NCBI RefSeq assembly: GCF_000473205.1
Contig: NZ_KI421507.1
Location: 3,767,057 to 3,831,056, forward strand
Direction of reading: 5' to 3'
DNA: 64,000 nucleotides
Source of the DNA: Pseudophaeobacter arcticus DSM 23566
GTDB lineage: Bacteria; Pseudomonadota; Alphaproteobacteria; Rhodobacterales; Rhodobacteraceae
A program made the translations under genes and the position numbers. Positions 26,399 through 37,100 of the stretch are shown in pieces. Below the pieces are notes generated by a model, which saw only the letters and a list, made by a program, of their open reading frames with translations, had not been told where the DNA came from and searched no databases. Position 1 is the stretch's first letter. Every line of letters starts with the position of its first letter.

Positions 26399-29104
26399 AT
26401 GCTGGGTATCGGAACACTCGCCAAAAAGGTTTTCGGGACGCCGAATGACCGCAAAATCAAGGCGACAGGGCCACTGGTTGCACAGATCAATGGACTGGAA
26501 GAAACGTTCGAGAAACTCAGCGACGAGGGTCTCCGGGAAAAAACCGCCGAGCTGCGCAAGCGGGCACTGGATGGTGAAAAGCTCGATGCGCTGCTGCCCG
26601 AAGCCTTTGCCAACGTGCGCGAAGCAGCGCGCCGCGCTTTGGGGCTGCGGGCCTTTGACACCCAGCTGATGGGCGGGATCTTCCTGCATCAGGGAAATAT
26701 CTCCGAGATGAAGACGGGCGAGGGGAAAACCCTCGTGGCGACCTTCCCGGCCTATCTGAATGCGCTGACCGGGCGTGGTGTGCATGTGGTGACGGTGAAC
26801 GAATACCTGGCCAAACGCGACGCCGAATGGATGAGCAAGGTTTTTGACGCGCTTGGCATGACAACCGGCGTCATCTGGTCGAACCAGCCCGATGAAGAAA
26901 AGATGGCGGCCTATGACAGTGATGTCACCTATGCCACCAACAACGAGTTGGGCTTTGACTACCTGCGCGACAACATGAAGCCCAGCCTGGATCAGGTTTT
27001 CCAAAAGCAACACAACTTTGCCATCGTTGATGAGGTCGACTCGATCCTGATCGACGAAGCGCGCACACCGCTGATCATTTCTGGTCCGGCTGAGGATCGC
27101 TCGGAACTCTATATCACCATCGACAAGATGATTCCCTTCCTGTCGGATGAGCACTTTGAGGTGGACGAAAAAACCCGCGGTGTGACCTTTACCGAGGAAG
27201 GCAATGAGTTTCTTGAGCAGAAGCTGATCGAGCACGGTCTTCTGGACGAGGGTGCTTCGCTTTATGATCCCGAAAGCACCACCGTTGTGCACCACGTGAA
27301 CCAGGCCCTGCGGGCGCATAAGCTGTTCCAGCGTGACAAGGACTATATCGTGCGCGATGGCGAAGTGGTTCTGATTGATGAATTCACTGGCCGGATGATG
27401 GCCGGGCGCCGCCTCTCTGAGGGTCTGCATCAGGCCATCGAGGCCAAGGAAGAGGTCAATATCCAGCCGGAAAACACCACGCTGGCTTCTGTCACCTTCC
27501 AGAACTATTTCCGTCTCTATGACAAGCTGTCCGGCATGACCGGCACAGCCCTGACCGAAGCCGAGGAATTTGCCGAAATTTACGGTCTGGGCGTGGTTGA
27601 AGTGCCGACAAACAAACCCATCGCCCGGGTGGATGAGGATGACCGGGTCTACCGCACGGCGGCTGAAAAATTCCAGGCCATGGTGGAAGAAGCCATGACT
27701 GCGCATGCCAAAGGCCAGCCGGTTCTGCTGGGGACCACCTCAATCGAAAAGTCCGAACTGCTGAGCATGATGCTGCAGAAGGAAGGGGTAAAGCATAACG
27801 TGCTGAACGCGCGTCACCACGAACAGGAGGCCCAGATCGTTGCAGATGCGGGTCGGCTTGGCGCGGTGACTATCGCCACCAATATGGCGGGCCGTGGCAC
27901 TGACATCCAGCTGGGTGGCAATGTCGACATGATCGTGATGGCGGCGCTTGAGGCCAACCCGGATGCGGATCCTGTGGCTTTGCGCGCCGAAGAAGAGGCC
28001 AAGCACGCCGAAGAAAAGAAAAAGGTTATCGAGGCAGGTGGCCTTTGTGTGATGGCTTCTGAGCGTCACGAAAGCCGCCGGATCGACAACCAGCTGCGGG
28101 GCCGCTCTGGTCGCCAGGGGGATCCGGGGCGCACCTGTTTCTATCTCAGCCTCGAAGACGATCTGATGCGTATCTTTGGCTCTGAGCGACTGGACAAGGT
28201 TCTGTCGAGCCTTGGCATGAAGGAAGGCGAAGCGATTATTCACCCCTGGGTGAACAAGTCGCTGGAACGCGCCCAAGCCAAGGTCGAAGGTCGCAACTTT
28301 GACATGCGTAAGAACGTGCTCAAATTTGACGACGTGATGAATGACCAGCGTAAGGTGATCTTTGGTCAGCGTCGTGAAATCATGGCCGCCGAAGACCTGT
28401 CCGAAATCATTGGTGACATGCGTCACGAGGTGATCGACGAGCTGATCGACACCTATATGCCGCCCAAAACCTATGCCGAGCAATGGGACATCGAAGGTCT
28501 GCACGCCGCCGTGCTGGAAAAGTTGAGCATAGACGCGCCGGTTGCCGAATGGGCCGCCGAAGAGGGTGTCGACGACGAACATATGTCGGAACGCCTGGCC
28601 GAGGTCGCCAATCAGATGATGGCAGAAAAGACCGAGGCCTTTGGCCCCGAAAGCATGCGCAACATTGAAAAGCAGGTGCTGTTGCAGACCATCGACGCCA
28701 AATGGCGCGAACATCTGCTGACGCTGGAACATCTGCGCTCGGTTGTGGGGTTCCGCAGCTATGCGCAGCGCGATCCGCTGAACGAGTATAAAAACGAAAG
28801 CTTCCAGCTGTTTGAAACCATGCTCGATTCGCTGCGCGAAGATGTAACCAAGCAGCTGAGCCGGGTGCGTCCTATGACCGACGAAGAGCAACAGCAGATG
28901 TTGGCTGAAATGGCCGCCCGTCAGGCCGCCATGCAGCAGATGGCGCTGGGTGGGGCTCCGGCGGCGCCTGACGCCAATTCAGAGGATGCGGCTCCCGGAT
29001 TTGTCGAGGCTGATCCCTCGACCTGGGGCAACCCTTCACGCAATGACAAATGTCCCTGCGGATCGGGCAAAAAGTTCAAACATTGCCACGGACGTCTGGC
29101 CTGA
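26399..29104 (+). CDS. secA: Preprotein translocase ATPase SecA
   Basis: From ATG 26399 (GGAG site) the protein is 901 residues, the standard length. It is the ATP-driven motor that pushes unfolded proteins through SecYEG. Walker A MKTGEGKT lies at about 104-111, the DEAD-like [20 protein letters not shown] follows, and the second nucleotide domain has [17 protein letters not shown]. The C-terminal zinc finger [14 protein letters not shown] (C885, C887, C896, H897) that contacts SecB is intact. It is a single-gene unit with its own terminator. Confidence 0.98.
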   Translation: MLGIGTLAKKVFGTPNDRKIKATGPLVAQINGLEETFEKLSDEGLREKTAELRKRALDGEKLDALLPEAFANVREAARRALGLRAFDTQLMGGIFLHQGNISEMKTGEGKTLVATFPAYLNALTGRGVHVVTVNEYLAKRDAEWMSKVFDALGMTTGVIWSNQPDEEKMAAYDSDVTYATNNELGFDYLRDNMKPSLDQVFQKQHNFAIVDEVDSILIDEARTPLIISGPAEDRSELYITIDKMIPFLSDEHFEVDEKTRGVTFTEEGNEFLEQKLIEHGLLDEGASLYDPESTTVVHHVNQALRAHKLFQRDKDYIVRDGEVVLIDEFTGRMMAGRRLSEGLHQAIEAKEEVNIQPENTTLASVTFQNYFRLYDKLSGMTGTALTEAEEFAEIYGLGVVEVPTNKPIARVDEDDRVYRTAAEKFQAMVEEAMTAHAKGQPVLLGTTSIEKSELLSMMLQKEGVKHNVLNARHHEQEAQIVADAGRLGAVTIATNMAGRGTDIQLGGNVDMIVMAALEANPDADPVALRAEEEAKHAEEKKKVIEAGGLCVMASERHESRRIDNQLRGRSGRQGDPGRTCFYLSLEDDLMRIFGSERLDKVLSSLGMKEGEAIIHPWVNKSLERAQAKVEGRNFDMRKNVLKFDDVMNDQRKVIFGQRREIMAAEDLSEIIGDMRHEVIDELIDTYMPPKTYAEQWDIEGLHAAVLEKLSIDAPVAEWAAEEGVDDEHMSERLAEVANQMMAEKTEAFGPESMRNIEKQVLLQTIDAKWREHLLTLEHLRSVVGFRSYAQRDPLNEYKNESFQLFETMLDSLREDVTKQLSRVRPMTDEEQQQMLAEMAARQAAMQQMALGGAPAAPDANSEDAAPGFVEADPSTWGNPSRNDKCPCGSGKKFKHCHGRLA

Positions 29105-29187
29105 TCCTCGTTGACCTGATCCTTTCCATCCAGTTCGGGTGGTGCGGAAAGCCCGGTTTGGCTCCAGCATAAACTAATCATAAATAG

Positions 29188-29218
29188 CCCCGGCCTTTGG
29201 TCGGGGTTAATTCTTTTT
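29188..29218 (+). terminator. Terminator of secA
   Basis: An eight-pair stem with one G-T wobble (29188-29195 with 29199-29206), three-base loop, then a T-rich tail. Confidence 0.75.
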
Positions 29219-29394
29219 GGCTACCCATTTGCAGGAGATCACCAAAAGCGGCAGGGCAGAGCACCGCGCCGTATTTGGTCAATTTGCGGATGAATGCCTG
29301 ATTCTTATCAATGGGTGGCCATAGATCGGCCTCCTTTTGCGGGCCTATTTGACAGGCCCGTATTCGGTTTTGAATTAGGTATTGGAGGGTAGAA

Positions 29395-30366
29395 ATGCTG
29401 AACAAACGCATAGTTCTGATGAGCGCGGCCACCGCCGCCTGCGCATTGGGAATCGGTTTCTTTATGCAGCCCACCACCTTTGGGTCTGCGGGCCTGGCTG
29501 GTGGCTCTGATCAGGCGGGGCTGCAGTTGCCGCAAGACCCAGAGCTGGCCAGGCCGATCGCTATCGAAAAGATCACCCTGACATCTGCAAACCCGGGCCT
29601 TTCCGAGGATGATGACATCCCCCCTACGCAGCGCCAGCCTGCGCAGCGCCAGTCACCGGTTGCAGCCTGTGGCGTGACAGCCAGCGCCACCGCGCTTCCT
29701 GGCGCCCTGGTGGCGTTGCAGATCTCTGCGCCTTGTCGGGGGAATGAGCGGATTACCCTGCACCATCAGGGCATGATGGTCACGGAAACACTTGGCCCGG
29801 ACGGGCAGCTTGATCTGGTGATCCCGGCACTGTCCAGCACAGCCACCTTTATCATCGCGCCCGCCACCCTCACGCCCACTGACGCGGCGGCGACAGCGGC
29901 GGTTGGCGCGGTTGTGCAGGTTGCGGTGCCGGATATGGCAGAGGTCGACCGGGTGGTACTGCAGTGGAGCGGCAACAGCGGCTTTGAAATCCATGCCCGT
30001 GAGTTTGGGGCGCAATACGGTGAAAACGGCCATGTCTGGCATGGGGCTGACCCCAGTCAGAAGGCTGCGGGTAAGCTGATGCAGCTGGGGGATGCTACGC
30101 AACTGGTCCCACGCCTGGCAGAGATCTATAGCTTTCAACGCAACCAGGGGGAGGCCCCCCCCGCAGCCGGAGACATCGAAATCAGCGTCGAGGCAGAGAT
30201 CACCGAGATCAATTGTGGCCGTGAAATTGCGGCACAAAGCCTGCGGGTTGTCGCGGGACGGGTACAAACGCGGGATCTGGTTCTCAACATGCCAGATTGC
30301 ACCGCCTCTGGTGACTTTCTGGTGTTGAATAATCTGGTAGAAAACCTGAAAATCGCGGCAAGATGA
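29395..30366 (+). CDS. Conserved-looking exported protein of unknown function
   Basis: The 323-residue product starts behind a GGAGGG site and has an N-terminal signal or anchor (residues 5-24). A low-complexity linker rich in Pro, Gln and Arg (about 75-90) precedes two beta-rich parts containing paired cysteines (such as VAACGVTASA with SAPCRGNERI, and EINCGREI with NMPDCTAS). The spacing suggests disulfides formed in the periplasm. I recognise no catalytic motif. It is 24 bases upstream of the PstS/OmpA fusion, so the two are probably one operon and may share an envelope role. Confidence 0.75.
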   Translation: MLNKRIVLMSAATAACALGIGFFMQPTTFGSAGLAGGSDQAGLQLPQDPELARPIAIEKITLTSANPGLSEDDDIPPTQRQPAQRQSPVAACGVTASATALPGALVALQISAPCRGNERITLHHQGMMVTETLGPDGQLDLVIPALSSTATFIIAPATLTPTDAAATAAVGAVVQVAVPDMAEVDRVVLQWSGNSGFEIHAREFGAQYGENGHVWHGADPSQKAAGKLMQLGDATQLVPRLAEIYSFQRNQGEAPPAAGDIEISVEAEITEINCGREIAAQSLRVVAGRVQTRDLVLNMPDCTASGDFLVLNNLVENLKIAAR

Positions 30367-30390
30367 TCTGCGGCTAATTCAGGACTTCAA

Positions 30391-31947
30391 ATGGTCAATT
30401 TTCGTGCGGCGGTTTGCGCCGCACTTCTCCTTTTTGTCACTGCGCACAGTGGACAGGCGCAGGATGTCACCCTGTCGTCCCCTGATGGCGTGGTGGAAAT
30501 CACCGGCAACCTTTTGGGATTTGACGGAGAATTCTATCGGGTCGAGACCAAGTTTGGAGAGTTGACGCTCGATGGATCGGGGGTCAGTTGCGAAGGGCCG
30601 GGCTGTCCCAGCCTGTCGGATTTTGTGGCCGAAGTGACCCTGTCCGGTTCGGCGCAGATGGCAGAGGTTCTTTTGCCGGCGCTGATCGAAGGTTTTGCCC
30701 TGCGCAATGGCTATAAAACCCAACGTATGTCCCAGCCCGAGGGCAACTTTGACTACCTTCTGTTGCAGCGCGAAGGGCGCCCCGTGGCGCGGTTTTCCTT
30801 TCTGGTCAGTACCACCGATGTGGGCTTTGCCGATTTGATCGCGCAGGAGGCCGATATCGTCATGGCCCTGCGTGAAATTCGCCCCACGGAACAAACACTG
30901 GCCCGCGCCGCCGGGCTGGGGGATATGACACAGGCCACACGCAGCCGGATTGTGGCGCTGGACGCCATGGTGCCGGTGGTCTCGCCCGAGAACCCGGTTA
31001 CCCGGATCTCTATCCCCGATCTGGCGGGCGTTTTTTCTGGTGCAATCACCAACTGGAAGACGCTTGGGGGGCCGGATGCCCCAATTTCCGTGCATATGCC
31101 TCTGGCGAATTCTGGATTGACCCAGGGCTTTGCGGATCGGGTTTTGACCGCCTCAGGGGTGCAGCTGACACAGGATCTGCGGCATCATGAGCGCGGGGCG
31201 ACCCTGGTTCGGAGGGTTGCGACGGATCCCTTTGCAATTGGCATCACCAGTTTTTCCAACACGGGAAGCACCCGGATGCTGACCCTGACAGGCGCCTGTG
31301 GGTTTGCGCTGCGGGCCAACCGACGTGGAATTAAAACCGAAGACTACCCGCTGACGGCACCGATGTTTTTGTATTTGCCGCAGCGCCGTCTGGCCAAGGT
31401 GGCGCGGGACTTTCTCGCCTATGTGCGGGGTCCGGGGGCGCAGATCGTGATCCGGCGCGCAGGCTTTGTCGATCAGGCGCAGGAACATATTTCGATGAAT
31501 GCCCAGGGTGACCGGCTGAGCAATGCGATTTTAGCGGCTGGCCCTGAGGTGGAACTGACAGAGTTGCAACGGCTGGTGAGTCGGCTGGCCGGGTTTCGGC
31601 GCCTGACCACCTCTTTTCGCTTTGAAGCGGGCTCTTCCCGCCCGGATGCGCAGTCCCGCAGCAACGTGGCGCAATTGGCCCGGGCGCTGGAAACCGGGCT
31701 TTATGACGGCAAGGTGCTTAATTTTGTGGGGTTTTCTGACGGCGACGGGGCGGCTGCCGGTAACCGGAGTATTGCTTTGAAACGGGCAGAGAGCGTGCGT
31801 GATGCGGTTCTGGCCACGGCCGAGGCAGGCAGTGTCGCGCGGGTTTCGGTGCAGGTAGATGCCTTTGGCGAAGCGCTGCCAATGGCCTGCGACGACAGTG
31901 ATTGGGGGCGTCAGGTCAACCGCCGGGTTGAGGTCTGGGTTCAGTAG
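30391..31947 (+). CDS. PstS-like phosphate-binding domain fused to an OmpA-like domain
   Basis: The 518-residue protein has a signal peptide (1-23), a phosphate-binding-protein-like region (about 85-370, with IPDLAGVFSGAITNWKTLGGPDAPISVHMPL as the PBP-like motif) and an OmpA C-terminal peptidoglycan-binding domain (about 395-518). In the OmpA part, FVGFSDGDGAAAGNRSIALKRAESVR and the final NRRVEVWV are recognisable. The combination would hold a ligand-binding domain at the cell wall. Binding to phosphate is a family-level inference. No pst transporter genes are adjacent. Confidence 0.85.
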   Translation: MVNFRAAVCAALLLFVTAHSGQAQDVTLSSPDGVVEITGNLLGFDGEFYRVETKFGELTLDGSGVSCEGPGCPSLSDFVAEVTLSGSAQMAEVLLPALIEGFALRNGYKTQRMSQPEGNFDYLLLQREGRPVARFSFLVSTTDVGFADLIAQEADIVMALREIRPTEQTLARAAGLGDMTQATRSRIVALDAMVPVVSPENPVTRISIPDLAGVFSGAITNWKTLGGPDAPISVHMPLANSGLTQGFADRVLTASGVQLTQDLRHHERGATLVRRVATDPFAIGITSFSNTGSTRMLTLTGACGFALRANRRGIKTEDYPLTAPMFLYLPQRRLAKVARDFLAYVRGPGAQIVIRRAGFVDQAQEHISMNAQGDRLSNAILAAGPEVELTELQRLVSRLAGFRRLTTSFRFEAGSSRPDAQSRSNVAQLARALETGLYDGKVLNFVGFSDGDGAAAGNRSIALKRAESVRDAVLATAEAGSVARVSVQVDAFGEALPMACDDSDWGRQVNRRVEVWVQ

Positions 31948-32095
31948 CCCGTCGGGCGCACCCCCGCGGGCCAGGTTTTGAGCCCAAAAGGGGGGGCTCC
32001 GGCAGCTATTGCTCTTATCACGGATGAGATAAAGCGCCGCTGACCCGGCCGCCGCTGGTGCGGCGCGGTTGCACTGTGAGGGCACTGGCACCGGG

Positions 32096-32878
32096 TCACA
32101 ACAGGCCTTCTGATCGGAAACTGAGCTCAGCATCACTGCCAATGATCAGATGGTCATGCAGGATGACCCCCAGTGGGGTGAGCGCCTGGTTGATCCGATT
32201 GGTCATGTCGATGTCACTGGCAGAGGGCGAGGGATCGCCTGAGGGGTGGTTATGGACCAGAATGAGCGCGCTTGCGTTCAGGTCCAGCGCCCGTTTGGCC
32301 ACCTCACGCGGGTAGACAGGCACATGATCAATGGTGCCGCGCGCCTGTTCCTCATCCGCGATCAGGCAGTTCTTGCGGTCCAGAAACAGCACCCGAAAAT
32401 GCTCGGTACTGCGATGGGCCATTGCCGTGTGGCAATAGTCCAGCAACGCGTCCCAGCTGGAAATCACCTGCCGCTGCATTATTCGGGCACGGGCCATACG
32501 CTGGGCGGCGGCCTCCAGCACCTTGAGATCGGTGATCAGCGCCTCGCCGACTCCTTTGACCTGGGCCAGCCGTTCGGGCCGGGCGCTGACCACGCGGGCA
32601 AAGTCGCCAAACTGTTTCAGCAACTGATGCGCCAGCGGTTTTACATCCTGTCGCGGCAACGAGCGAAACAGCACCAATTCCAGCAGTTCGTAATCCGGCA
32701 TGGCAGCGGCGCCCCCGTCGCGAAAGCGTTGCCGCAGGCGCAGGCGGTGGTCCTTGATATAGGAGGGCAGGCGACCGGCCTTCAGCGGAGGGGGAGAGGG
32801 GCTGTCCTGGGCCAGGGTCTCCTCGTTTGAGAACAGTGGCAAGGTGCCAGTGTCGCCTGCCGCGCCATGTGCTGCCAT
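32096..32878 (-). CDS. radC: RadC-family JAB/MPN-domain protein
   Basis: I choose ATG 32878, with a GGGAG site seven bases away, giving 260 residues. A helix-hairpin-helix region precedes the JAMM metalloprotease-like domain, whose ligands H209, H211, S213 and D222 are in HNHPSGDPSPSASD. RadC proteins are widespread but their DNA-repair role has been questioned and their activity is unresolved. A longer reading reaching 33010 would run through the dnaJ terminator and is unlikely. Confidence 0.92.
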   Translation of the reverse strand: MAAHGAAGDTGTLPLFSNEETLAQDSPSPPPLKAGRLPSYIKDHRLRLRQRFRDGGAAAMPDYELLELVLFRSLPRQDVKPLAHQLLKQFGDFARVVSARPERLAQVKGVGEALITDLKVLEAAAQRMARARIMQRQVISSWDALLDYCHTAMAHRSTEHFRVLFLDRKNCLIADEEQARGTIDHVPVYPREVAKRALDLNASALILVHNHPSGDPSPSASDIDMTNRINQALTPLGVILHDHLIIGSDAELSFRSEGLL

Positions 32879-32943
32879 CTGGTGTCTCCCTGATGGTGGT
32901 ACAGAGAGGGAAAGATTAGGCCGGGAATCTGTGCCAACAAAAG

Positions 32944-32969
32944 AAAAGCGCCCCCTAAGGAGCGCTTTT
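32944..32969 (-). terminator. Terminator of dnaK-dnaJ
   Basis: An eight-base stem (32944-32951 with 32962-32969), extended inward by C-G pairs; on the minus strand it is followed by a T-rich run. It sits between the dnaJ stop and the radC start. Confidence 0.8.
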
Positions 32970-33011
32970 AATGGTGCTGTTTTGGTTTGGAGGGTCTGAG
33001 CGCGGCTCACC

Positions 33012-34175
33012 TCACCCCTTCATGCCGTCCCAGAAGCCTTTCACCGAAGAAAAGAAGCTGCGGGATTCGGGGTTGGTGGTGTCTTCCGACAGATCCTCAA
33101 ATTCGCGCAGGATTTCCTTTTGCCGGGAGGTCAGGTTGACCGGTGTTTCCACCGCCAGCTCAATGAACATGTCGCCGACACCGCCGCCACGCAGGGCGGG
33201 CATGCCCTTGCTGCGCAGACGCATCTGGCGACCAGACTGGCTGCCCTCGGGGATCTGCACGCGGCCACGACCACCGTCGATGGTGGGCACCTCAATGGCG
33301 CCCCCCAGGGCGGCCTTGGCCATGGAAACGGGCACCCGGCAATAGAGATTGTTGCCGTCGCGCTCAAACAGATCATGGGCGGAGACCTCGACAAAGATGT
33401 AGAGATCACCGGGAGGACCACCGCGCAGGCCTGCCTCACCTTCGCCAGCCAGGCGAATGCGGGTGCCGGTCTCCACGCCTGCGGGAATGTTCACCGACAG
33501 GGAGCGGTCCTTTTCGATCCGGCCATGACCGTGGCAGGTTTTACAGGGGTTCTTGATGATCTGACCCAGACCGGAACAGGTCGGGCAGCTGCGTTCCACG
33601 GTAAAGAAGCCCTGCTGCGCGCGTACCTTGCCCATACCGGAACAGGTGGGGCAGGTGGTGGGCTCTACGCCACCTTCGGCACCGGAGCCGTCACAAGAGG
33701 TACAAGAGACCGAAGTGGGCACCTTGATGGTCTTGTGCAGGCCAGAGAAGGCCTCTTCGAGGGAGACGCGCAGATTATAGCGCAGATCAGCCCCACGAGA
33801 GGCGCGCTGACGTCCGCCGCCGGCCTGACCACGGCCGCCCATGAAGTCACCAAACAGATCGTCAAAGACATCGGAGAAGGCCGAGGAGAAGTCCCCGTTG
33901 CCGCCACCGGGTCCACCGTGGCCACGGCCACCGCCGCCGCCCATGCCGTTTTCAAAGGCGGCATGACCAAAGCGGTCATAGGCGGCCTTTTTCTCGGCGT
34001 CTTTCAGGACTTCATAGGCCTCGTTGGCCTCTTTGAACTGTGCTTCGGCATCCGGATTGTCGCTGTTGCGATCGGGATGCAGCTCTTTGGCCTTCGTGCG
34101 AAAGCCCTTTTTGATTTCATCGGCGCTGGCACCCTTGGCCACTCCGAGAATCTCGTAATAGTCACGTTTCGACAT
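33012..34175 (-). CDS. dnaJ: Chaperone protein DnaJ
   Basis: The 387-residue type I Hsp40 stimulates DnaK ATPase and delivers unfolded clients. The J domain holds the HPD motif (33-35), followed by a Gly/Phe-rich stretch (75-125) that includes an unusual [14 protein letters not shown] run. All four zinc repeats are present ([32 protein letters not shown]). It lies 77 bases after dnaK and is probably co-transcribed. Confidence 0.97.
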   Translation of the reverse strand: MSKRDYYEILGVAKGASADEIKKGFRTKAKELHPDRNSDNPDAEAQFKEANEAYEVLKDAEKKAAYDRFGHAAFENGMGGGGGRGHGGPGGGNGDFSSAFSDVFDDLFGDFMGGRGQAGGGRQRASRGADLRYNLRVSLEEAFSGLHKTIKVPTSVSCTSCDGSGAEGGVEPTTCPTCSGMGKVRAQQGFFTVERSCPTCSGLGQIIKNPCKTCHGHGRIEKDRSLSVNIPAGVETGTRIRLAGEGEAGLRGGPPGDLYIFVEVSAHDLFERDGNNLYCRVPVSMAKAALGGAIEVPTIDGGRGRVQIPEGSQSGRQMRLRSKGMPALRGGGVGDMFIELAVETPVNLTSRQKEILREFEDLSEDTTNPESRSFFSSVKGFWDGMKG

Positions 34176-34252
34176 CGGTTTACCCCTGCTGCCTCAACGA
34201 CAACGAGCCGGTCCGTGGTCGGACCGGCCCGCCGTGGCCAAGTGTTCAGACC

Positions 34253-36172
34253 TTAGCGCTTGTCGCCGTCCAGATCTTCGAATTCGGCGTCGACGATGTC
34301 GTCATCACCAGGAGCCGCGCCTTCGTCAGCAGCGGAAGGCTCGTCGCCGGTCTCATCCTGAGCAGCCTTGTAGATGGCTTCGCCCAGACGCATGGAGGCC
34401 TCGGTGACGTTCTGGATGCCTGCCTTGATCTTTTCGGCGCTGGCGTCGTCACCTTCCAGATCATCACGCAGCGCGGCCAGAGCCAGCTCGATGGCTTCGA
34501 CAGTGGAGGGATCCACTTTGTCGCCATGCTCTTCGACGTGCTTTTCGGTCGAGTGGATCAGGCTTTCGGCCTGGTTCCGCGCTTCGATCAGCTCGCGACG
34601 CTCTTTATCCGCCTCGGCGTTGTCTTCCGCGTCCTTGACCATCTGGTCGATGTCGGCGTCGGACAGACCACCAGAAGCCTGGATGGTGATAACCTGCTCT
34701 TTGCCGGTGCCTTTGTCTTTGGCCGAAACCGAAACGATGCCGTTGGCGTCGATGTCAAAGGTCACTTCGATCTGTGGCAGGCCACGAGGCGCTGGTGGGA
34801 TCTCTTCGAGGTTGAATTGACCCAGCATCTTGTTGTCCGCCGCCATTTCGCGCTCACCCTGGAAAACCCGGATGGTCACAGCCGACTGGTTGTCTTCGGC
34901 GGTCGAGAAGACCTGAGACTTTTTGGTCGGGATGGTGGTGTTGCGGTCGATCAGGCGGGTGAAGACACCGCCGAGGGTTTCGATACCCAGCGACAGAGGC
35001 GTCACGTCGAGCAGAACAACGTCTTTGACGTCGCCCTGCAGAACGCCGGCCTGAATGGCGGCACCCATGGCAACCACTTCGTCAGGGTTCACACCCTTGT
35101 GGGGCTCTTTGCCAAAGAATTTGGTGACCTCTTCGATCACTTTTGGCATCCGGGTCATACCACCAACCAGAACAACTTCGTCGATGTCCGAGGCCGAGAT
35201 ACCGGCGTCTTTCAGAGCAGCAGCGCAGGGTTTCATCGAGGCTTTGATCAGATCGTTGACCAGGCTTTCCAGCTTGGCGCGGGTCATTTTCATCACCAGG
35301 TGCAGGGGCTGGCCCGAGGAAGGATCCATCGAGATGAAGGGCTGGTTGATTTCGGTCTGGCTGGAAGAAGACAGCTCGATCTTGGCTTTTTCAGAGGCTT
35401 CTTTCAGACGCTGCAGGGCCATTTTGTCTTTGGTCAGATCAACGCCGTGCTCTTTTTTGAACTCGCCCGCCAGGTAGTTGACGATGCGCATGTCAAAGTC
35501 TTCACCACCCAGGAAGGTGTCGCCGTTGGTCGATTTCACTTCGAACAGGCCATCGTCGATTTCCAGGATGGTCACGTCGAAGGTACCACCACCAAGGTCA
35601 TAAACCGCGATGGTCTGGGTTTCTTCCTTGTCGAGACCATAGGCCAGCGCAGCGGCTGTTGGCTCGTTGATGATGCGCAGCACTTCGAGGCCAGCAATCT
35701 TGCCGGCGTCTTTGGTGGCCTGACGCTGGGCGTCGTTGAAATAGGCTGGAACCGTGATCACGGCCTGGGTCACGTCTTCGCCCAGGTAGGATTCTGCGGT
35801 TTCTTTCATCTTGCCGAGGATAAAGGCAGAGATCTGCGAAGGAGAGTATTTCTCGCCCTTGGCTTTGACCCATGCATCACCATTGCCGCCGCTGATCAAT
35901 TCAAAGGGCAGGTTTTTTTTGTCTTTGGCGAGGTCTGCATCGTCAAACCGGCGACCGATCAGGCGCTTGACGCCAAAGACGGTGTTGTCTGGGTTGGTGA
36001 CGGCCTGGCGCTTGGCTGCTTGACCAACCAGACGCTCTTCGTCGGTGAAGGCGACGATCGAGGGGGTGGTGCGTGCGCCTTCGGCGTTTTCAATTACGCG
36101 CGGCTGCGAGCCATCCATGATAGCAATACAAGAGTTGGTTGTTCCGAGGTCAATCCCGATAACTTTGCTCAT
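34253..36172 (-). CDS. dnaK: Chaperone protein DnaK (Hsp70)
   Basis: The 639-residue Hsp70 has the full ATPase domain ([17 protein letters not shown] at the start, [26 protein letters not shown]), the substrate domain and an acidic C-terminus (about 600-639). It folds and protects client proteins with DnaJ and GrpE; grpE is not in the window. The promoter region has a match to the alphaproteobacterial heat-shock sigma factor consensus. Confidence 0.98.
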   Translation of the reverse strand: MSKVIGIDLGTTNSCIAIMDGSQPRVIENAEGARTTPSIVAFTDEERLVGQAAKRQAVTNPDNTVFGVKRLIGRRFDDADLAKDKKNLPFELISGGNGDAWVKAKGEKYSPSQISAFILGKMKETAESYLGEDVTQAVITVPAYFNDAQRQATKDAGKIAGLEVLRIINEPTAAALAYGLDKEETQTIAVYDLGGGTFDVTILEIDDGLFEVKSTNGDTFLGGEDFDMRIVNYLAGEFKKEHGVDLTKDKMALQRLKEASEKAKIELSSSSQTEINQPFISMDPSSGQPLHLVMKMTRAKLESLVNDLIKASMKPCAAALKDAGISASDIDEVVLVGGMTRMPKVIEEVTKFFGKEPHKGVNPDEVVAMGAAIQAGVLQGDVKDVVLLDVTPLSLGIETLGGVFTRLIDRNTTIPTKKSQVFSTAEDNQSAVTIRVFQGEREMAADNKMLGQFNLEEIPPAPRGLPQIEVTFDIDANGIVSVSAKDKGTGKEQVITIQASGGLSDADIDQMVKDAEDNAEADKERRELIEARNQAESLIHSTEKHVEEHGDKVDPSTVEAIELALAALRDDLEGDDASAEKIKAGIQNVTEASMRLGEAIYKAAQDETGDEPSAADEGAAPGDDDIVDAEFEDLDGDKR

Positions 36173-36279
36173 TTTGATCCCTTTACTTACTAAGGCGATT
36201 ACCCGCGGCCTGAACCCGTTGTGGCATCCAGGCCCCGATTTTGTTGCAGCGGGGTCTGCACCTCACTGCGTCACGGCGT

Positions 36280-36308
36280 ATATAGGGAGCGGAAATTGAC
36301 CCTGCAAG
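36280..36308 (-). promoter_or_regulatory. dnaK: Probable RpoH-type promoter of dnaK
   Basis: On the minus strand a -35 element CTTGCA (36303-36308) and a -10 element CTATAT preceded by CC (36280-36285) are separated by 17 bases. CTTG plus a CYTATAT-like -10 fits alphaproteobacterial RpoH promoters. It implies a leader of about 100 bases before dnaK. Confidence 0.6.
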
Positions 36309-36382
36309 CGCCAGAACGCACCGAGATTTGCGATTCAGTGCGCTTTTTTGCATGTGATGTAGTTAAGAATGGAATAATCGGC

Positions 36383-36985
36383 ATGAGCTTGTTGAGATTG
36401 CGTGGGTTTGAAATCCACAAGGGCCATCTGGATCTCGCCTCACAGCGCGCCCTGATTGAGGTCCTGCGACCAATTTTACGGACCGCCCCGCTGTTCTCTC
36501 CTACCGCGCCGGGGGGAAGAAAATTGTCGGTGCGTATGACATCGGCAGGGAAATTCGGCTGGTTTGCCGATGAGACCGGCTACCGCTACGTCGAAACCCA
36601 CCCCACGGGCATAGGCTGGCCTGCGATCCCCGACAGGCTGCTGGAGCTTTGGCACGACATTACGGGTTTGCAGCGGCAACCGGATTCCTGTCTGCTGAAT
36701 TATTTTGGTCCGGATGCCAAAATGGGGCTGCACCAGGACAAAGATGAGGCGGATTTTTCCTTTCCCGTGGTGTCGATCAGCCTGGGGGATGATGGGCTGT
36801 TTCGCATGGGCGACACCCGGCGCGGCGGCAAGACGGATAGCATCTGGCTCAACTCGGGCGATGTGGTGGTGATGGGCGGCGCGGCGCGGCTTGCCTATCA
36901 CGGGGTGGACCGGATCCGGTTCCAATCATCGCGGCTGCTGCCCAAGGGCGGGCGCATCAATCTGACCCTGCGGGTGGTGACTTGA
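36383..36985 (+). CDS. alkB: Alpha-ketoglutarate-dependent dioxygenase AlkB
   Basis: From ATG 36383 the protein is 200 residues, the usual size. AlkB oxidatively removes methyl groups from 1-methyladenine and 3-methylcytosine in DNA. The iron ligands are H117 and D119 (LHQDKDEAD) and H173 (AYHGVDRI), and the 2-oxoglutarate arginines are in GGRINLTLRV. All are intact. It is divergent from dnaK, with about 210 bases between the starts. Confidence 0.95.
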   Translation: MSLLRLRGFEIHKGHLDLASQRALIEVLRPILRTAPLFSPTAPGGRKLSVRMTSAGKFGWFADETGYRYVETHPTGIGWPAIPDRLLELWHDITGLQRQPDSCLLNYFGPDAKMGLHQDKDEADFSFPVVSISLGDDGLFRMGDTRRGGKTDSIWLNSGDVVVMGGAARLAYHGVDRIRFQSSRLLPKGGRINLTLRVVT

Positions 36986-37100
36986 TCTGGCAGAAGCTGG
37001 CAGATCTGCGGGGCTTTGGTGACACCGCACGAGAATATCCGTGCTTGCCCCGCGAATGGGCAGGTTTTTCAGACAAAACAGGGCGTTGAAAACGGCCTGA

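Noticed and set aside
34526..36193. A long open frame on the plus strand opposite dnaK
   Set aside because: It is an antisense shadow of the strongly biased dnaK codons in GC-rich DNA; the encoded sequence has no recognisable domain and dnaK is certain.
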